Origin: Rickettsia bellii RML369-C
GTDB taxonomy: Bacteria > Pseudomonadota > Alphaproteobacteria > Rickettsiales > Rickettsiaceae
Assembly: GCF_000012385.1 (NCBI RefSeq)
Contig: NC_007940.1
Span: 1,364,001 to 1,428,000 of the forward strand
Reading direction: 5' to 3'
Length of the DNA: 64,000 nucleotides
In this document: positions 56,286 through 64,000 of the stretch, one piece after another
Layout of the letters: each line of letters opens with the position of its first letter
How positions within the stretch are numbered: the first letter of the stretch is position 1
Made by a program: the position numbers and the translations under genes
Notes under the pieces: model-generated
Databases searched by the model: none
Told to the model about the DNA's origin: nothing
Seen by the model: only the letters and a program-made list of their open reading frames with translations

Positions 56286-59249
56286 TCAAGCTATATTACT
56301 CTGTATTTCGTTATTCTCTCCTAAAGCCCCAACTTCGTTTGGATTAAGTGGTGGTACATTCTCATTTACTGGTGGATTCGGTGCTGATGGCACTGGTGCT
56401 TGTGACTGCTGCGGTTGTGGCTCTGGCTGAATCACTGCTTGTGGTTGTGGTGGATCAATTTCATCATACAGATCTTTATATTGCGTTTCTTGAGGTATCT
56501 TAGTAATATTATTAAGCAACTTTTTAGTTTTTACTAACTTTCCTAAGGCTTTCTCTTTAAATATACTAAGATCTTCGAACTCACCTTTCTCACGTTTAGC
56601 TTTAAGGAAAGAAAGATTTGACCCCATTCCTCTAATTTCATTAATTTTTACTTCTAGTTCTATTTGCTCTTTACTATCGTTAGTGAGCCCCTGGGCTTCT
56701 TGAAATTTATACTCTGCTTTTCTGAATAAACCTAATTTTAATAAATATTTTCCTAAGGATTTACATAGTTGTTTTTGCAAATTATCCTTTATATCTCTTG
56801 GTTGTTTATCGAAAATTCCTGTAAGAATTGTGTCGCATGCTTCAATATACCTCAAATTTACGCTTATCATAAAGTATTTCATGGCTCTCAAAATTAAAGG
56901 AATGGAGTGCTCACTTTGATTTGTGCTATCGTAAGATTTACCTAAGTTTAAAAGTAAATTACCTATCTTTGAACAAATAACAGAAAAAGTAGTTTTACAC
57001 TCCCCAGAACCATACATAAAACTATAATCTTTTTCAGCTTTTGTATTTTCACAATATTCTTTTAGTTCTATTTTTAAAGCTTCGATATATTCTCTAACTG
57101 CTAAAAGCGAATATAGCTTTTTTTCGTTTGCAGCAAGCCAATTATTATTTTTATATGATATGCCTAAATATTTATCATCAACCTTAATACTACCAACAAG
57201 ACTAATATTATTTTCATATAACATACCTAAAAAATAATGCGATTTAGCTTTCATTTCATTAGCAGTAAAATTAGCACTATATTGTTCTATTTTTGAAAAT
57301 TTTCCTGCACTAAAATCATTAAGCCAACTTAGTACTTCTTTATAATAATCAAATTGCTGTTGATTATTCCCTGTATTATTGGTAGCTTTATAAGGTTCTA
57401 ATTTTATATCTATAATAGCCTTACTTAATAAATCTTCCTCAATTAAAATTTTTCCTGCAATATCAACAGCTTTTTTAAGTGGTTCAAATGTTGCGGAGTG
57501 AGGGAAGAGTTTTTTGCAGAATGATAGAGCTTCCAATTGCTGCTTTATAAAACATACATAATTTCCTAATTTTTCTTGAAAAAGGTCTTGTTTTTCATCA
57601 GTAGCAGTCCCTTTTATATTATAAAACTTCCTTATAATTTCCAGAAATGCAGGAATCATTTTAAAATGCTCATCAATGTTGTTAGTATAAACATCTTTCA
57701 ATTCTTTTATTTCTTGTAATGCTGAAAAAGTTTTTTTATTAACTACTTCTATAGGGCTTATTGCTTCTGGCAATATTTTTCTTGGTAAATACCTTTCTAG
57801 CAAATCATAATGCTTGGAAAACATTTCTGAAGCTAATTCTTGTTGTAGATTAAGACTAAAAAACGAATAAATAGGATCCTCTATAAATTCTTTATTAGCT
57901 TCAAAAAACTTTATGATAATTTTACCCACTACCTCAATATTGTATTTGATCATTTTAGCTAAAACTTCTGGTAACTCTATTATATTTTCTTTATATGAAA
58001 TAGGACTTATATATACTTCTTTTAACCCCCACCATTTATCTGTTTTTAATAAATCCTTAAGATTCAGTGACTCGGAAAATACCTCTTCAAAGTTTGCTTT
58101 TTTGAATAAATGAACAGACTTAATTAACTGTGATATTACAAGTTTCTCTGCATCTTTTGAACTTTTTATAAGATCTTCTAAATATTTTTTTATTCCTGTA
58201 ATTTTGTTATTTTTTCTTTCTTCTGTCCCACACTCAGTTGCAAAATTTACTATATAAAATAATGCATCCTTGAGATTTTCTTGAACTTCTTTAGTTAATT
58301 CATTAGTTTCATTTTTAAAAAACTTGATAAATTTTTTTATAGTATTAGTAATTATTGGTTTCCAATTGTTATCTATGATAATTATTCCAAATTTAATTTT
58401 TGCTGCCAATTTAATTATTTGCCAATAAGCATATAGGTCTAAAATTTCTTGTACTTGATCTATCGCCCCGCCATGTATGCCAGAGCATTCCATAATATTT
58501 ATTCCTAAATCTTTATTTAAAAAATTGTTAACACGCTTATAATCATCTTCTTTATTTGTATTATCTGGGTTAACTGGGTTGTTTTGATTGCTTTGATTAT
58601 TTGGATTATTGTCAATGATTTGGCTATGCCTTATCTTTTTATTATGTTCAGAATCTACAGGTTTTAATTTATTTAATTCTGTTACTGTAAATTTTTCTGC
58701 ATTTGTAGAATCGCTTAATTGACACCCAATTACTGTTTTTCCCATTTCTTCTAGTCCAAATAACATCAATACTTTATCTAAATTTCCTCTCCCGATAATT
58801 TCATTATAACTTTCCGTAATAAGCCTAAAAAGTATTCCTGCATCCTTATATTTTTTCTCTTCTAACGCAGAACGTGTTGTATTAACTCGTAAATTTTTAT
58901 TTTCAATAGTATAGTCTAAATTTTCTTCTTGTAATTTTTTTAGATAAGCATTTATAGCTTCTTTATCAAAAATATTTATCTCCTTGCTGCTACTAATTTT
59001 TATCTCAATTTTATCTGTAGCATTTTCTGTATAATGAAAATCCATGGGGTTTTCATATTGACCTGGAAGATAAACTAATAATTCTTGTAATACCTTATTA
59101 TATTCTTTTATATTTAATAAAGTTTTGATTCCAAACGCAGTTATTTTTTCATTATCTGCTAAAGAAAAATGCCTTATCTTATCATTATACCAGAAAATAT
59201 TTGCAAAATATCTCGCATCTACATCATCAAAATTACAATATTTTTTCAA
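56286..59249 (-). CDS. Very large P-loop/TPR-like protein, main part of a frameshifted gene
   Basis: This 987-codon ORF opens with TTG and continues a gene that starts at 59646. A P-loop FGLEEMGKT (about 164-172) is followed by NIMECSGIHGG (about 252-262) and KFGIIIIDNN (about 291-300). This spacing parallels the G1/G3/hydrophobic strands of the GTPase at 7242. The rest is helical with TPR-like stretches (GNLLLNLGKSYDSTNQSE, KLGLFRKAEYKFQEAQ). The last 75 residues are Pro/Gln-rich. Function unknown. Size, eukaryote-like modules and Lys/Asn richness suggest a host-interaction protein. The break is an A6 run at 59241-59246 (one extra A). Confidence 0.6.
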   Translation of the reverse strand: MKKYCNFDDVDARYFANIFWYNDKIRHFSLADNEKITAFGIKTLLNIKEYNKVLQELLVYLPGQYENPMDFHYTENATDKIEIKISSSKEINIFDKEAINAYLKKLQEENLDYTIENKNLRVNTTRSALEEKKYKDAGILFRLITESYNEIIGRGNLDKVLMLFGLEEMGKTVIGCQLSDSTNAEKFTVTELNKLKPVDSEHNKKIRHSQIIDNNPNNQSNQNNPVNPDNTNKEDDYKRVNNFLNKDLGINIMECSGIHGGAIDQVQEILDLYAYWQIIKLAAKIKFGIIIIDNNWKPIITNTIKKFIKFFKNETNELTKEVQENLKDALFYIVNFATECGTEERKNNKITGIKKYLEDLIKSSKDAEKLVISQLIKSVHLFKKANFEEVFSESLNLKDLLKTDKWWGLKEVYISPISYKENIIELPEVLAKMIKYNIEVVGKIIIKFFEANKEFIEDPIYSFFSLNLQQELASEMFSKHYDLLERYLPRKILPEAISPIEVVNKKTFSALQEIKELKDVYTNNIDEHFKMIPAFLEIIRKFYNIKGTATDEKQDLFQEKLGNYVCFIKQQLEALSFCKKLFPHSATFEPLKKAVDIAGKILIEEDLLSKAIIDIKLEPYKATNNTGNNQQQFDYYKEVLSWLNDFSAGKFSKIEQYSANFTANEMKAKSHYFLGMLYENNISLVGSIKVDDKYLGISYKNNNWLAANEKKLYSLLAVREYIEALKIELKEYCENTKAEKDYSFMYGSGECKTTFSVICSKIGNLLLNLGKSYDSTNQSEHSIPLILRAMKYFMISVNLRYIEACDTILTGIFDKQPRDIKDNLQKQLCKSLGKYLLKLGLFRKAEYKFQEAQGLTNDSKEQIELEVKINEIRGMGSNLSFLKAKREKGEFEDLSIFKEKALGKLVKTKKLLNNITKIPQETQYKDLYDEIDPPQPQAVIQPEPQPQQSQAPVPSAPNPPVNENVPPLNPNEVGALGENNEIQSNIA

Positions 59250-59646
59250 TAGTTATATCATTTCTTAAACAATCTGCTAAAAATTCTCTATCTTCTTTTT
59301 TTGAAAAGTTATAACTAAACTCAAAAGATTTAGCAGGAATAAATTTTTCAATAGTACCATTTGGCTTTTCTAGTTTTTCATTGAACTTATTACGGAAATT
59401 ATTAAATAAATAAGCAAAAACTTCTTTATTTGTCGGAGGGTTATGAGATTCTGATTTAGGGGTTAGTATTTTTCCAATATTAATATTTTCTATTTTGGAC
59501 TTAGCTGTGGCATCTCCGTTATTTTCTTTGTTAAATAAATCATTAAAATATTCTGGAAATTCGTCTATATTATTTACTGTTTTCTCTATTTCTGTTTTAT
59601 GCTCTTGCTTAGGACTTCCAATAAAACTAGTCATCAATTTATACAT
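59233..59646 (-). CDS. N-terminal part of the large P-loop/TPR-like gene
   Basis: I choose the ATG at 59646 (MYKLMTSFIGSPKQ, 137 residues), because the 52 upstream codons are AT-rich spacer and repeat text. The ORF ends LRNDITIEKIL then TAA. If one A of the A6 run at 59241-59246 is dropped, the frame reads EKYCNFDDVDARYF and enters the 987-codon ORF. So this is the start of one gene of about 1120 codons. No domain is recognised in this piece, and the C-terminal segment FEFSYNFSKKEDREFLADCLRN looks folded. Confidence 0.55.
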   Translation of the reverse strand: MYKLMTSFIGSPKQEHKTEIEKTVNNIDEFPEYFNDLFNKENNGDATAKSKIENINIGKILTPKSESHNPPTNKEVFAYLFNNFRNKFNEKLEKPNGTIEKFIPAKSFEFSYNFSKKEDREFLADCLRNDITIEKIL

Positions 59647-59772
59647 AATATTAACTCTAAAATATTTATCATTACAAATAAAATCATCTTTGATCTGTAA
59701 GTTGAATAAATAAATATTAACACTACTTAAAAAATTTTCATAAATAAGTAAATTTACAACAAGAATTAAAAG

Positions 59773-59853
59773 GATGTCATTGCTAGGAAAGTTTGTTGTC
59801 ATCCCATGGCTTGGGAACTAAAATGCTGGATTCCTGCTTTCGCAGGAATGACA
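59773..59853. repeat. RPE-type repeats between obgE and the large ORF
   Basis: It is gtcattgctaggaaag joined to tgtcatcccatggcttgggaactaaaatgctgg and gattcctgctttcgcaggaatgac. Confidence 0.65.
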
Positions 59854-59861
59854 TTGGCGTA

Positions 59862-60848
59862 CTAATCCTTAATAGTCTGAAGGGCTAGTTTGATTATTTT
59901 TGTGATACCGGTATTGGTATAGGTAGAGATTGGGAAAATTTCTTTACCGGTGATTTTTTGCAATTGAGTTGTTTTTTCTGCTATTTCCTCATCAGTCAAA
60001 ACATCGATTTTATTAAGGCAAATAATTTGGGTTTTATCTTTTAAATAATCTGAATAAGATTCAAGTTCCGTACGTACTATATTATAATCAGCAACAACGT
60101 CTTCGCTACTGCCGTCTATTAAGTGAATCAGCACGTTACATCTTTCAATATGCTTTAGGAATTTATCACCCAAGCCATGCCCTTGACTAGCTCCCTCTAT
60201 TAAGCCTGGAATATCGGCTATAACAAACTCTTCATCATCAATATACACTACTCCAAGATTTGGCACTAAAGTAGTGAAAGGATAATCGGCGATTTTAGGT
60301 TTAGCTGCCGATACTACCGATAAAAAGGTAGATTTACCGGCATTAGGAAGCCCCACAAGTCCAACATCGGAAAGCAGCTTTAGGCTTAGCTGAACCCACA
60401 TTTCTTCAGCAATTTCGCCCTCTGTTCTACGTCTTGGTGCTTGATTGACTGATGTTTTGAAATGACTATTACCAAGACCGCCATTTCCGCCTTTAATTAT
60501 TTCAAAAGTCTGATCATCTTCGGTAAAATCATGCAGTAATATATCGCTATCTTCTGCAAAAATTTGTGTACCGATTGGCACATCAAGGGTTAGAGATTTT
60601 CCCGATTTACCGCTTTTATTTGAGCCTTTACCATTTTCACCACTATCTGCGATAAAATGCTGCTTATATCTATAATTTACTAGCGTATTAAGATGGTGAT
60701 TGCTTCTAAAAATAATGCTACCGCCACGTCCGCCGTCACCACCATCAGGACCACCTCGATCAATAAATTTTTCACGGTGGAAACTAACGCAACCATTGCC
60801 ACCATTCCCACCTTTTATGTATATCTTAACTTCATCAATAAAATTCAT
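59862..60848 (-). CDS. obgE: GTPase ObgE/CgtA
   Basis: This 328-residue protein has the glycine-rich Obg fold ([36 protein letters not shown]), the G domain with GLPNAGKST (G1), [10 protein letters not shown] (G2), [10 protein letters not shown] (G3), NKID (G4) and ISTYTNTG (G5). It takes part in 50S assembly and stringent response. It lacks the C-terminal OCT domain. The upstream hairpin at 60889 separates it from gltA. Confidence 0.96.
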
Positions 60849-60888
60849 ATAACCTTTGTTGTAACGTTGTTGCTACACGCACTTATAT

Positions 60889-60915
60889 GTCATTCCTGCG
60901 AAAGCAGGAATGACA
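60889..60915. repeat. Short perfect hairpin (RPE-derived)
   Basis: gtcattcctgc-gaaa-gcaggaatgac, an 11-bp stem in the gltA-obgE spacer. It could end the gltA transcript on the minus strand. Confidence 0.65.
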
Positions 60916-60959
60916 TTGGACATGGGCAATATCACTTAAAAAACGCATTATATCAAAAT

Positions 60960-62267
60960 TTATCTCTCTTTAATAGTCTTATATTCTCTATGAACTTGAC
61001 CAGTATAAAGCTGCCTTGGTCTGCTGATTTTTTGCTCTGGGTCTTCATGCATCTCTTTCCATTGTGCCATCCAGCCTACTGTTCTTGCTGTGGCAAAAAG
61101 CACTGTGAACATCTGCGGGGGTATACCCATCGCTTTATAAATAATACCCGAATAAAAATCAACGTTTGGATATAATTTTCTCTCAATAAAATACTCATCT
61201 TTAAGAGCGATAGCTTCAAGCTCTATCGCTATTTGTAGTAATGGGTTGTTATCTAGCTGCCCTAATTCTTTTAACACCTCCTTGCAGGTCTCTTTAAGCA
61301 CTGCCGCACGCGGATCATAGTTTTTATATACACGATGACCAAAGCCCATTAGCCTAAAATTATCATTTTTATCTTTAGCTTTCGCTATATATTTAGGTAT
61401 ATTCTCTACACTGCCTATTTCTTTCAGCATATTTATCACTGCTTCATTAGCCCCGCCATGAGCAGGACCCCAAAGCGATGCAATACCAGTACTGACGCAA
61501 GCAAAAGGGTTAGCTCCTGAAGAGCCGGCAATTCTGACTGTTGAAGTAGAAGCATTTTGCTCATGATCAGCATGTAAAATAAATATCTTGTTTAAGGCAT
61601 TTTTTATTACTGGATTTACTTTATATTTTTCACAAGGTGTGGCAAACATCATATGCAAGAAATTTTCAGTAAAATCTAAAGAATTATCGGGATAAACAAA
61701 AGGCTGACCTATAGAATATTTATAAGACATTGCAGCAATAGTTGGTATTTTAGCTATCATTCTAATAGCTGTAAGTTCATAATCCGCTTCTTTAAAAAAA
61801 TTCAGCAAATCAGGATAAAATGCAGAAAGAGAACCAACCGCCGCAAGCATAATAGCCATAGGATGCGAAGAGCTACAAAACGTTTGGAATAAATAATGTA
61901 ATCTTTCATTAACTAACGCATGATGAGCAACCTTTTTAGTAAAATCATTATACTGCTTATTATTTGGTAATTCCCCATAAATCAATAAATATGCCACCTC
62001 TAAAAAGTCGCTTTTTTCGGCTAAATCTTTTATATCATAACCACGATGCCGCAAAATTCCTTGATCACCATCTATATAAGTTATAGTTGATCTACACGAA
62101 GCAGTAGACATAAAACCCGGATCGTAAGTAAAGCAATCCGCTTCAGAATATACTTTACTAATATCAATTACATCCTGCCCAATACTTGCTTTCAGTATGG
62201 GTAATTTGAATATCTTATCTCTAATCTTTAATTCGGCAAATTCTGTATTATTATTTTCACTGGTCAT
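60960..62267 (-). CDS. gltA: Citrate synthase
   Basis: This 435-residue type II citrate synthase has the catalytic His and Asp in [26 protein letters not shown] and [11 protein letters not shown], and [14 protein letters not shown] (His). It starts the TCA cycle. Rickettsial gltA is the standard typing marker, so this locus would allow species placement by comparison. Full length, minus strand. The small unknown gene at 62311 lies 43 nt upstream. Confidence 0.98.
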   Translation of the reverse strand: MTSENNNTEFAELKIRDKIFKLPILKASIGQDVIDISKVYSEADCFTYDPGFMSTASCRSTITYIDGDQGILRHRGYDIKDLAEKSDFLEVAYLLIYGELPNNKQYNDFTKKVAHHALVNERLHYLFQTFCSSSHPMAIMLAAVGSLSAFYPDLLNFFKEADYELTAIRMIAKIPTIAAMSYKYSIGQPFVYPDNSLDFTENFLHMMFATPCEKYKVNPVIKNALNKIFILHADHEQNASTSTVRIAGSSGANPFACVSTGIASLWGPAHGGANEAVINMLKEIGSVENIPKYIAKAKDKNDNFRLMGFGHRVYKNYDPRAAVLKETCKEVLKELGQLDNNPLLQIAIELEAIALKDEYFIERKLYPNVDFYSGIIYKAMGIPPQMFTVLFATARTVGWMAQWKEMHEDPEQKISRPRQLYTGQVHREYKTIKER

Positions 62268-62310
62268 ATATACCCTTAATGTTGTTATATACTAGAAGTA
62301 TAAACCTACT

Positions 62311-62745
62311 TTAAGAAAATGAGAAATTATTTTTATCTTTATAGGATTCTAAAGTATAGTATAAACTAAAAGCCGCAATACTTAAAAAATCATTTTTTAT
62401 AATTATACCATTATACAATTTTATCTCTTGGTAAGATTTTTTATATATTTGTGTATCGATTAAACCAAGCAGATATAAAGTACCAAGTACTGTTGTCAGA
62501 ATAATACTATTTGGATTATTTAACAATTTATCCTCAACTAATGCTGTAATGGTTGTAGATGCATCTTTTGTTTGATTAACTAAATCTCGTAAAATAGAAT
62601 ATTCAAATGTATTTTTTTCTATTATTTTTAGTATAGTAAAATTATACTGTTTGCAGTAATTAGTAATAAGTTCTTTGCGGCGTTTACGATTTTTGGAGTT
62701 TGAAAGAGGGGTAAGAAAGATTATTATTTTTTTAGTATCAGGCAT
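62311..62745 (-). CDS. Small hypothetical protein upstream of gltA
   Basis: I choose the ATG at 62745 (144 residues, MPDTKKIIIFLTPLSNSKNRKR), because the longer frame runs through a strong hairpin (62782-62809). The sequence has a Rossmann-like first strand (KIIIFLTPL) with a basic NRKRRKEL segment. The layout faintly resembles an N-terminal resolvase, without its catalytic Ser context. Later it has a hydrophobic helix (SIILTTVLGTLYLLGLID). No family recognised. Same strand as gltA. Confidence 0.55.
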   Translation of the reverse strand: MPDTKKIIIFLTPLSNSKNRKRRKELITNYCKQYNFTILKIIEKNTFEYSILRDLVNQTKDASTTITALVEDKLLNNPNSIILTTVLGTLYLLGLIDTQIYKKSYQEIKLYNGIIIKNDFLSIAAFSLYYTLESYKDKNNFSFS

Positions 62746-62781
62746 ATTATTTTCCCATATAGTTAAACTTAAAAAGTTTGA

Positions 62782-62809
62782 ACCACCAAAGAATACAACC
62801 TTTGGTGGT
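62782..62809. other. Strong hairpin upstream of the small gene
   Basis: Perfect 10-bp stem (accaccaaag with ctttggtggt, 8-nt loop). On the minus strand it is followed by tcaaactttttaag. It may be a terminator of an upstream transcript or a leader structure. The 62833-63031 spacer also holds a hairpin at 62963-62980 (aaatagc-atga-gctattt) and two diverged gtcgagattata/ccataataaagtc arms. I cannot name it. Confidence 0.45.
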
Positions 62810-63031
62810 CGGGGAAGTAAGAAAACCATCAACGACAGTCATAATAGTTTTTGGGTTTAAACCTTGGACATGACTATTATAACCCCGACCATAATAAAGT
62901 CGAGATTATACCATTCTATGGTTGATATAATACCACGTTGATTAAGAGGTTCTTACGCCCCAAAATAGCATGAGCTATTTCGTTTAAGATTCTATATATA
63001 AACGCCAAAAAGTCAATCAAGAACTGGATTA

Positions 63032-63232
63032 TTATTTAGGTATTTTTTGCTCCAAATAAAACTGCTTAATATCCTGTCGAACTTTTTCCCAAGAAACTAA
63101 TTTACCCTGAGCTGCTTGATCTAAGCCTACTTGAATTTCTTTGTTAAGCCACATTGTATAGTTCTCTTTTTCTGCCTTTTTATATCCTGAGCTAGTATTA
63201 TATTGTTTTAATAAATTTGTTAAATTATGCAT
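63032..63232 (-). CDS. ParD/CopG-like antitoxin candidate
   Basis: This 66-residue protein has a C-terminal part KEIQVGLDQAAQGKLVSWEKV (about 31-51) that resembles the toxin-binding tail of ParD-like antitoxins (IxxGLxxAxxGxxVxxEEV pattern). An N-terminal DNA-binding half is not obvious. No toxin gene lies next to it. It sits 24 nt downstream of the HicB-like gene and could be co-transcribed. Weak assignment. Confidence 0.45.
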   Translation of the reverse strand: MHNLTNLLKQYNTSSGYKKAEKENYTMWLNKEIQVGLDQAAQGKLVSWEKVRQDIKQFYLEQKIPK

Positions 63233-63256
63233 TATTTATCATATTTTTGTAAGCAA

Positions 63257-63598
63257 CTAACATTTTATATATTCGTTTAAAGCTTTTTTAACTATTCCGT
63301 TTAAACTATCACCATGCTGCATAGCATATAAACTTACTTCTTTATGTAACTCAGGATCAATTCTAACATTAAAACTGCCTTTAAACGGTTTATCCGGAGC
63401 TTTACCTAATATATTACAATCTTCTAGATAACTATCCACGGCTTCATGAAATGATTTTATTAAAGTTTTAGCATCTGAGGCTTCGTAACTTACTAAATCT
63501 CTTATAAATTCTATTTTACCAAAAAATATTTCTTCCGAAGCATTAAAATGCACTGACCCAAAATAACCTTTATAACTTATAAAATCGTTTTTTGTCAT
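63257..63598 (-). CDS. HicB-family antitoxin, orphan
   Basis: I choose the ATG at 63598 (113 residues, MTKNDFISYKGYFGSVHF). It has the partial RNase H-like HicB fold (YKGYFGSVHFNASEEIFFGKIEFIRDLVSYEA, ...FHEAVDSYLEDC) and a ribbon-helix-helix C-terminus (GSFNVRIDPELHKEVSLYAMQHGDSLNGIVKKALNEYI). HicB neutralises HicA mRNA interferase and represses its operon. There is no hicA-type ORF adjacent in this window, so it is an orphan or a solitary regulator. Confidence 0.8.
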   Translation of the reverse strand: MTKNDFISYKGYFGSVHFNASEEIFFGKIEFIRDLVSYEASDAKTLIKSFHEAVDSYLEDCNILGKAPDKPFKGSFNVRIDPELHKEVSLYAMQHGDSLNGIVKKALNEYIKC

Positions 63599-63621
63599 AT
63601 TAACTATTATTGTTATTATTG

Positions 63622-63689
63622 TCACCCCGTGGTGGCATTGCCCGCATGGATCATTCTCCCCCTGTCATACCGTGATTTATGAACTAGAG
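63622..63689. repeat. Truncated RPE arm fused to IS110 copy 3
   Basis: It runs gtcaccccgtggtggcattg ... gtgatttatgaactagag, at which point the sequence switches into the IS interior. The remaining half of the repeat is lost. Confidence 0.7.
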
Positions 63690-64000
63690 TTATTGTATAG
63701 CTTATGTGAAAGAGGTTATGTAGTACATAGAGCAGATGCAAGAAAGGTAAAGAATTTTATCAGATCATATGGTAATAGTGCAAAAACAGATAAGTTAGAT
63801 GCTAAAGCATTAGGATTATATGGTAAGGAGCGAGCAGATAAGCTTGAAGTATTTAAGCCTGAATCAAAACAAAATATACAATTATTTCGGTTAGTACAAA
63901 GACGGAATGATTTAAAGCAAATGTTAGTTGCCGAAAAGAATAGATTACAACAAGCAAATACAGATAAGTTTGTTAAAAATAGCTGTATAAATATGATAGA
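63678..64000 (+). mobile_element. 5'-truncated third IS110-family copy, runs off the window
   Basis: 63678-64000 matches 5256-5578 of copy 1 (same sequence as far as I can see). The left 249-nt non-coding end and the first 60 codons of the transposase are missing. The junction lies within tatgaactagag, a 12-bp text present both in the RPE (4749-4760) and in the IS interior (5256-5267), so a 507-bp deletion between short direct repeats explains the structure. Frame: a repeat-derived GTG at 63672 would be in frame with the remaining transposase (VIYELELLYSL). Confidence 0.85.

Noticed and set aside
60693-61175. Plus-strand 160-codon ORF
   Set aside because: It is antisense to both obgE and gltA, which are certain genes.

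Overview
The window looks like a chromosomal segment of a Rickettsia species (obligate intracellular alphaproteobacterium). It is strongly AT-rich and has long non-coding spacers filled with short palindromic repeats of the rickettsial palindromic element (RPE) type. It carries lineage-typical genes: the rvh type IV secretion genes (virB3, virB4, virB6), Adr-type surface proteins, a Sca-type autotransporter, tlyC, the retropepsin-like protease APRc, ctrA and gltA. I do not assign a species. Three copies of an IS110-family element and several frameshifted genes suggest a lineage with active insertion sequences and ongoing gene decay.

Layout. 1-4.7 kb: virB6 (partial) and virB4, minus strand. 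4.7-12.9 kb: two identical IS110-family copies in direct orientation flank a 5.5-kb block (a frameshifted large GTPase, adr1, adr2, fdxA, ccmC). The block separates virB4 from virB3. 12.9-15.9 kb: virB3, argB-like, engB, initiator tRNA-Met, rpmE, rpmB. 16-18.8 kb: an autotransporter with a long poly-proline tract. 19-22.5 kb: cysS, rpsB, tsf. 23-24.8 kb: a frameshifted effector-like gene. 24.8-29.7 kb: tsaE, carD, a DsbA-like lipoprotein and the F0 ATP synthase genes. 30-39 kb: queF, ctrA, secB, dcd, a porin, an A-type Fe-S carrier, a GIY-YIG gene nested in a palindrome, dgt, argS. 39-49.4 kb: a SPOR protein, parC, nth, grxD, an esterase, glyA, lipA, ybeY, tlyC, a NUDIX hydrolase. 50-56 kb: a decayed SDR-DoxX gene, a transposase relic, APRc, an ABC ATPase, an MBL hydrolase, a PAP2 phosphatase, an LptF/G permease. 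56-64 kb: a second very large frameshifted P-loop protein, obgE, gltA, orphan antitoxin-like genes and a 5'-truncated third IS110 copy.

Most exciting signal. The 249-nt non-coding left end of the IS110 element has the layout expected of a bridge RNA. A 14-bp perfect hairpin is followed by four short guide-like segments. These match, in the right order and polarity, the left target flank, the right target flank, the element's right end and the element's left end. The target is the arm of an RPE palindrome, so the element appears programmed for a repeat that is scattered through the genome. This would explain why copies spread harmlessly between genes and then mediate rearrangement, as at virB3/virB4.

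Second theme. Palindromic repeats are not only intergenic. They supply the N-terminal insert and C-terminal tail of LipA, an internal insert in a NUDIX protein, the C-termini of an esterase, a PAP2 phosphatase and an antitoxin-like protein, and the flanks of a GIY-YIG gene. Third theme. Large non-housekeeping genes (two P-loop NTPases, an effector-like ORF and an SDR) are broken by one-base changes, mostly in short homopolymers. That fits either decay or rescue by transcriptional slippage.
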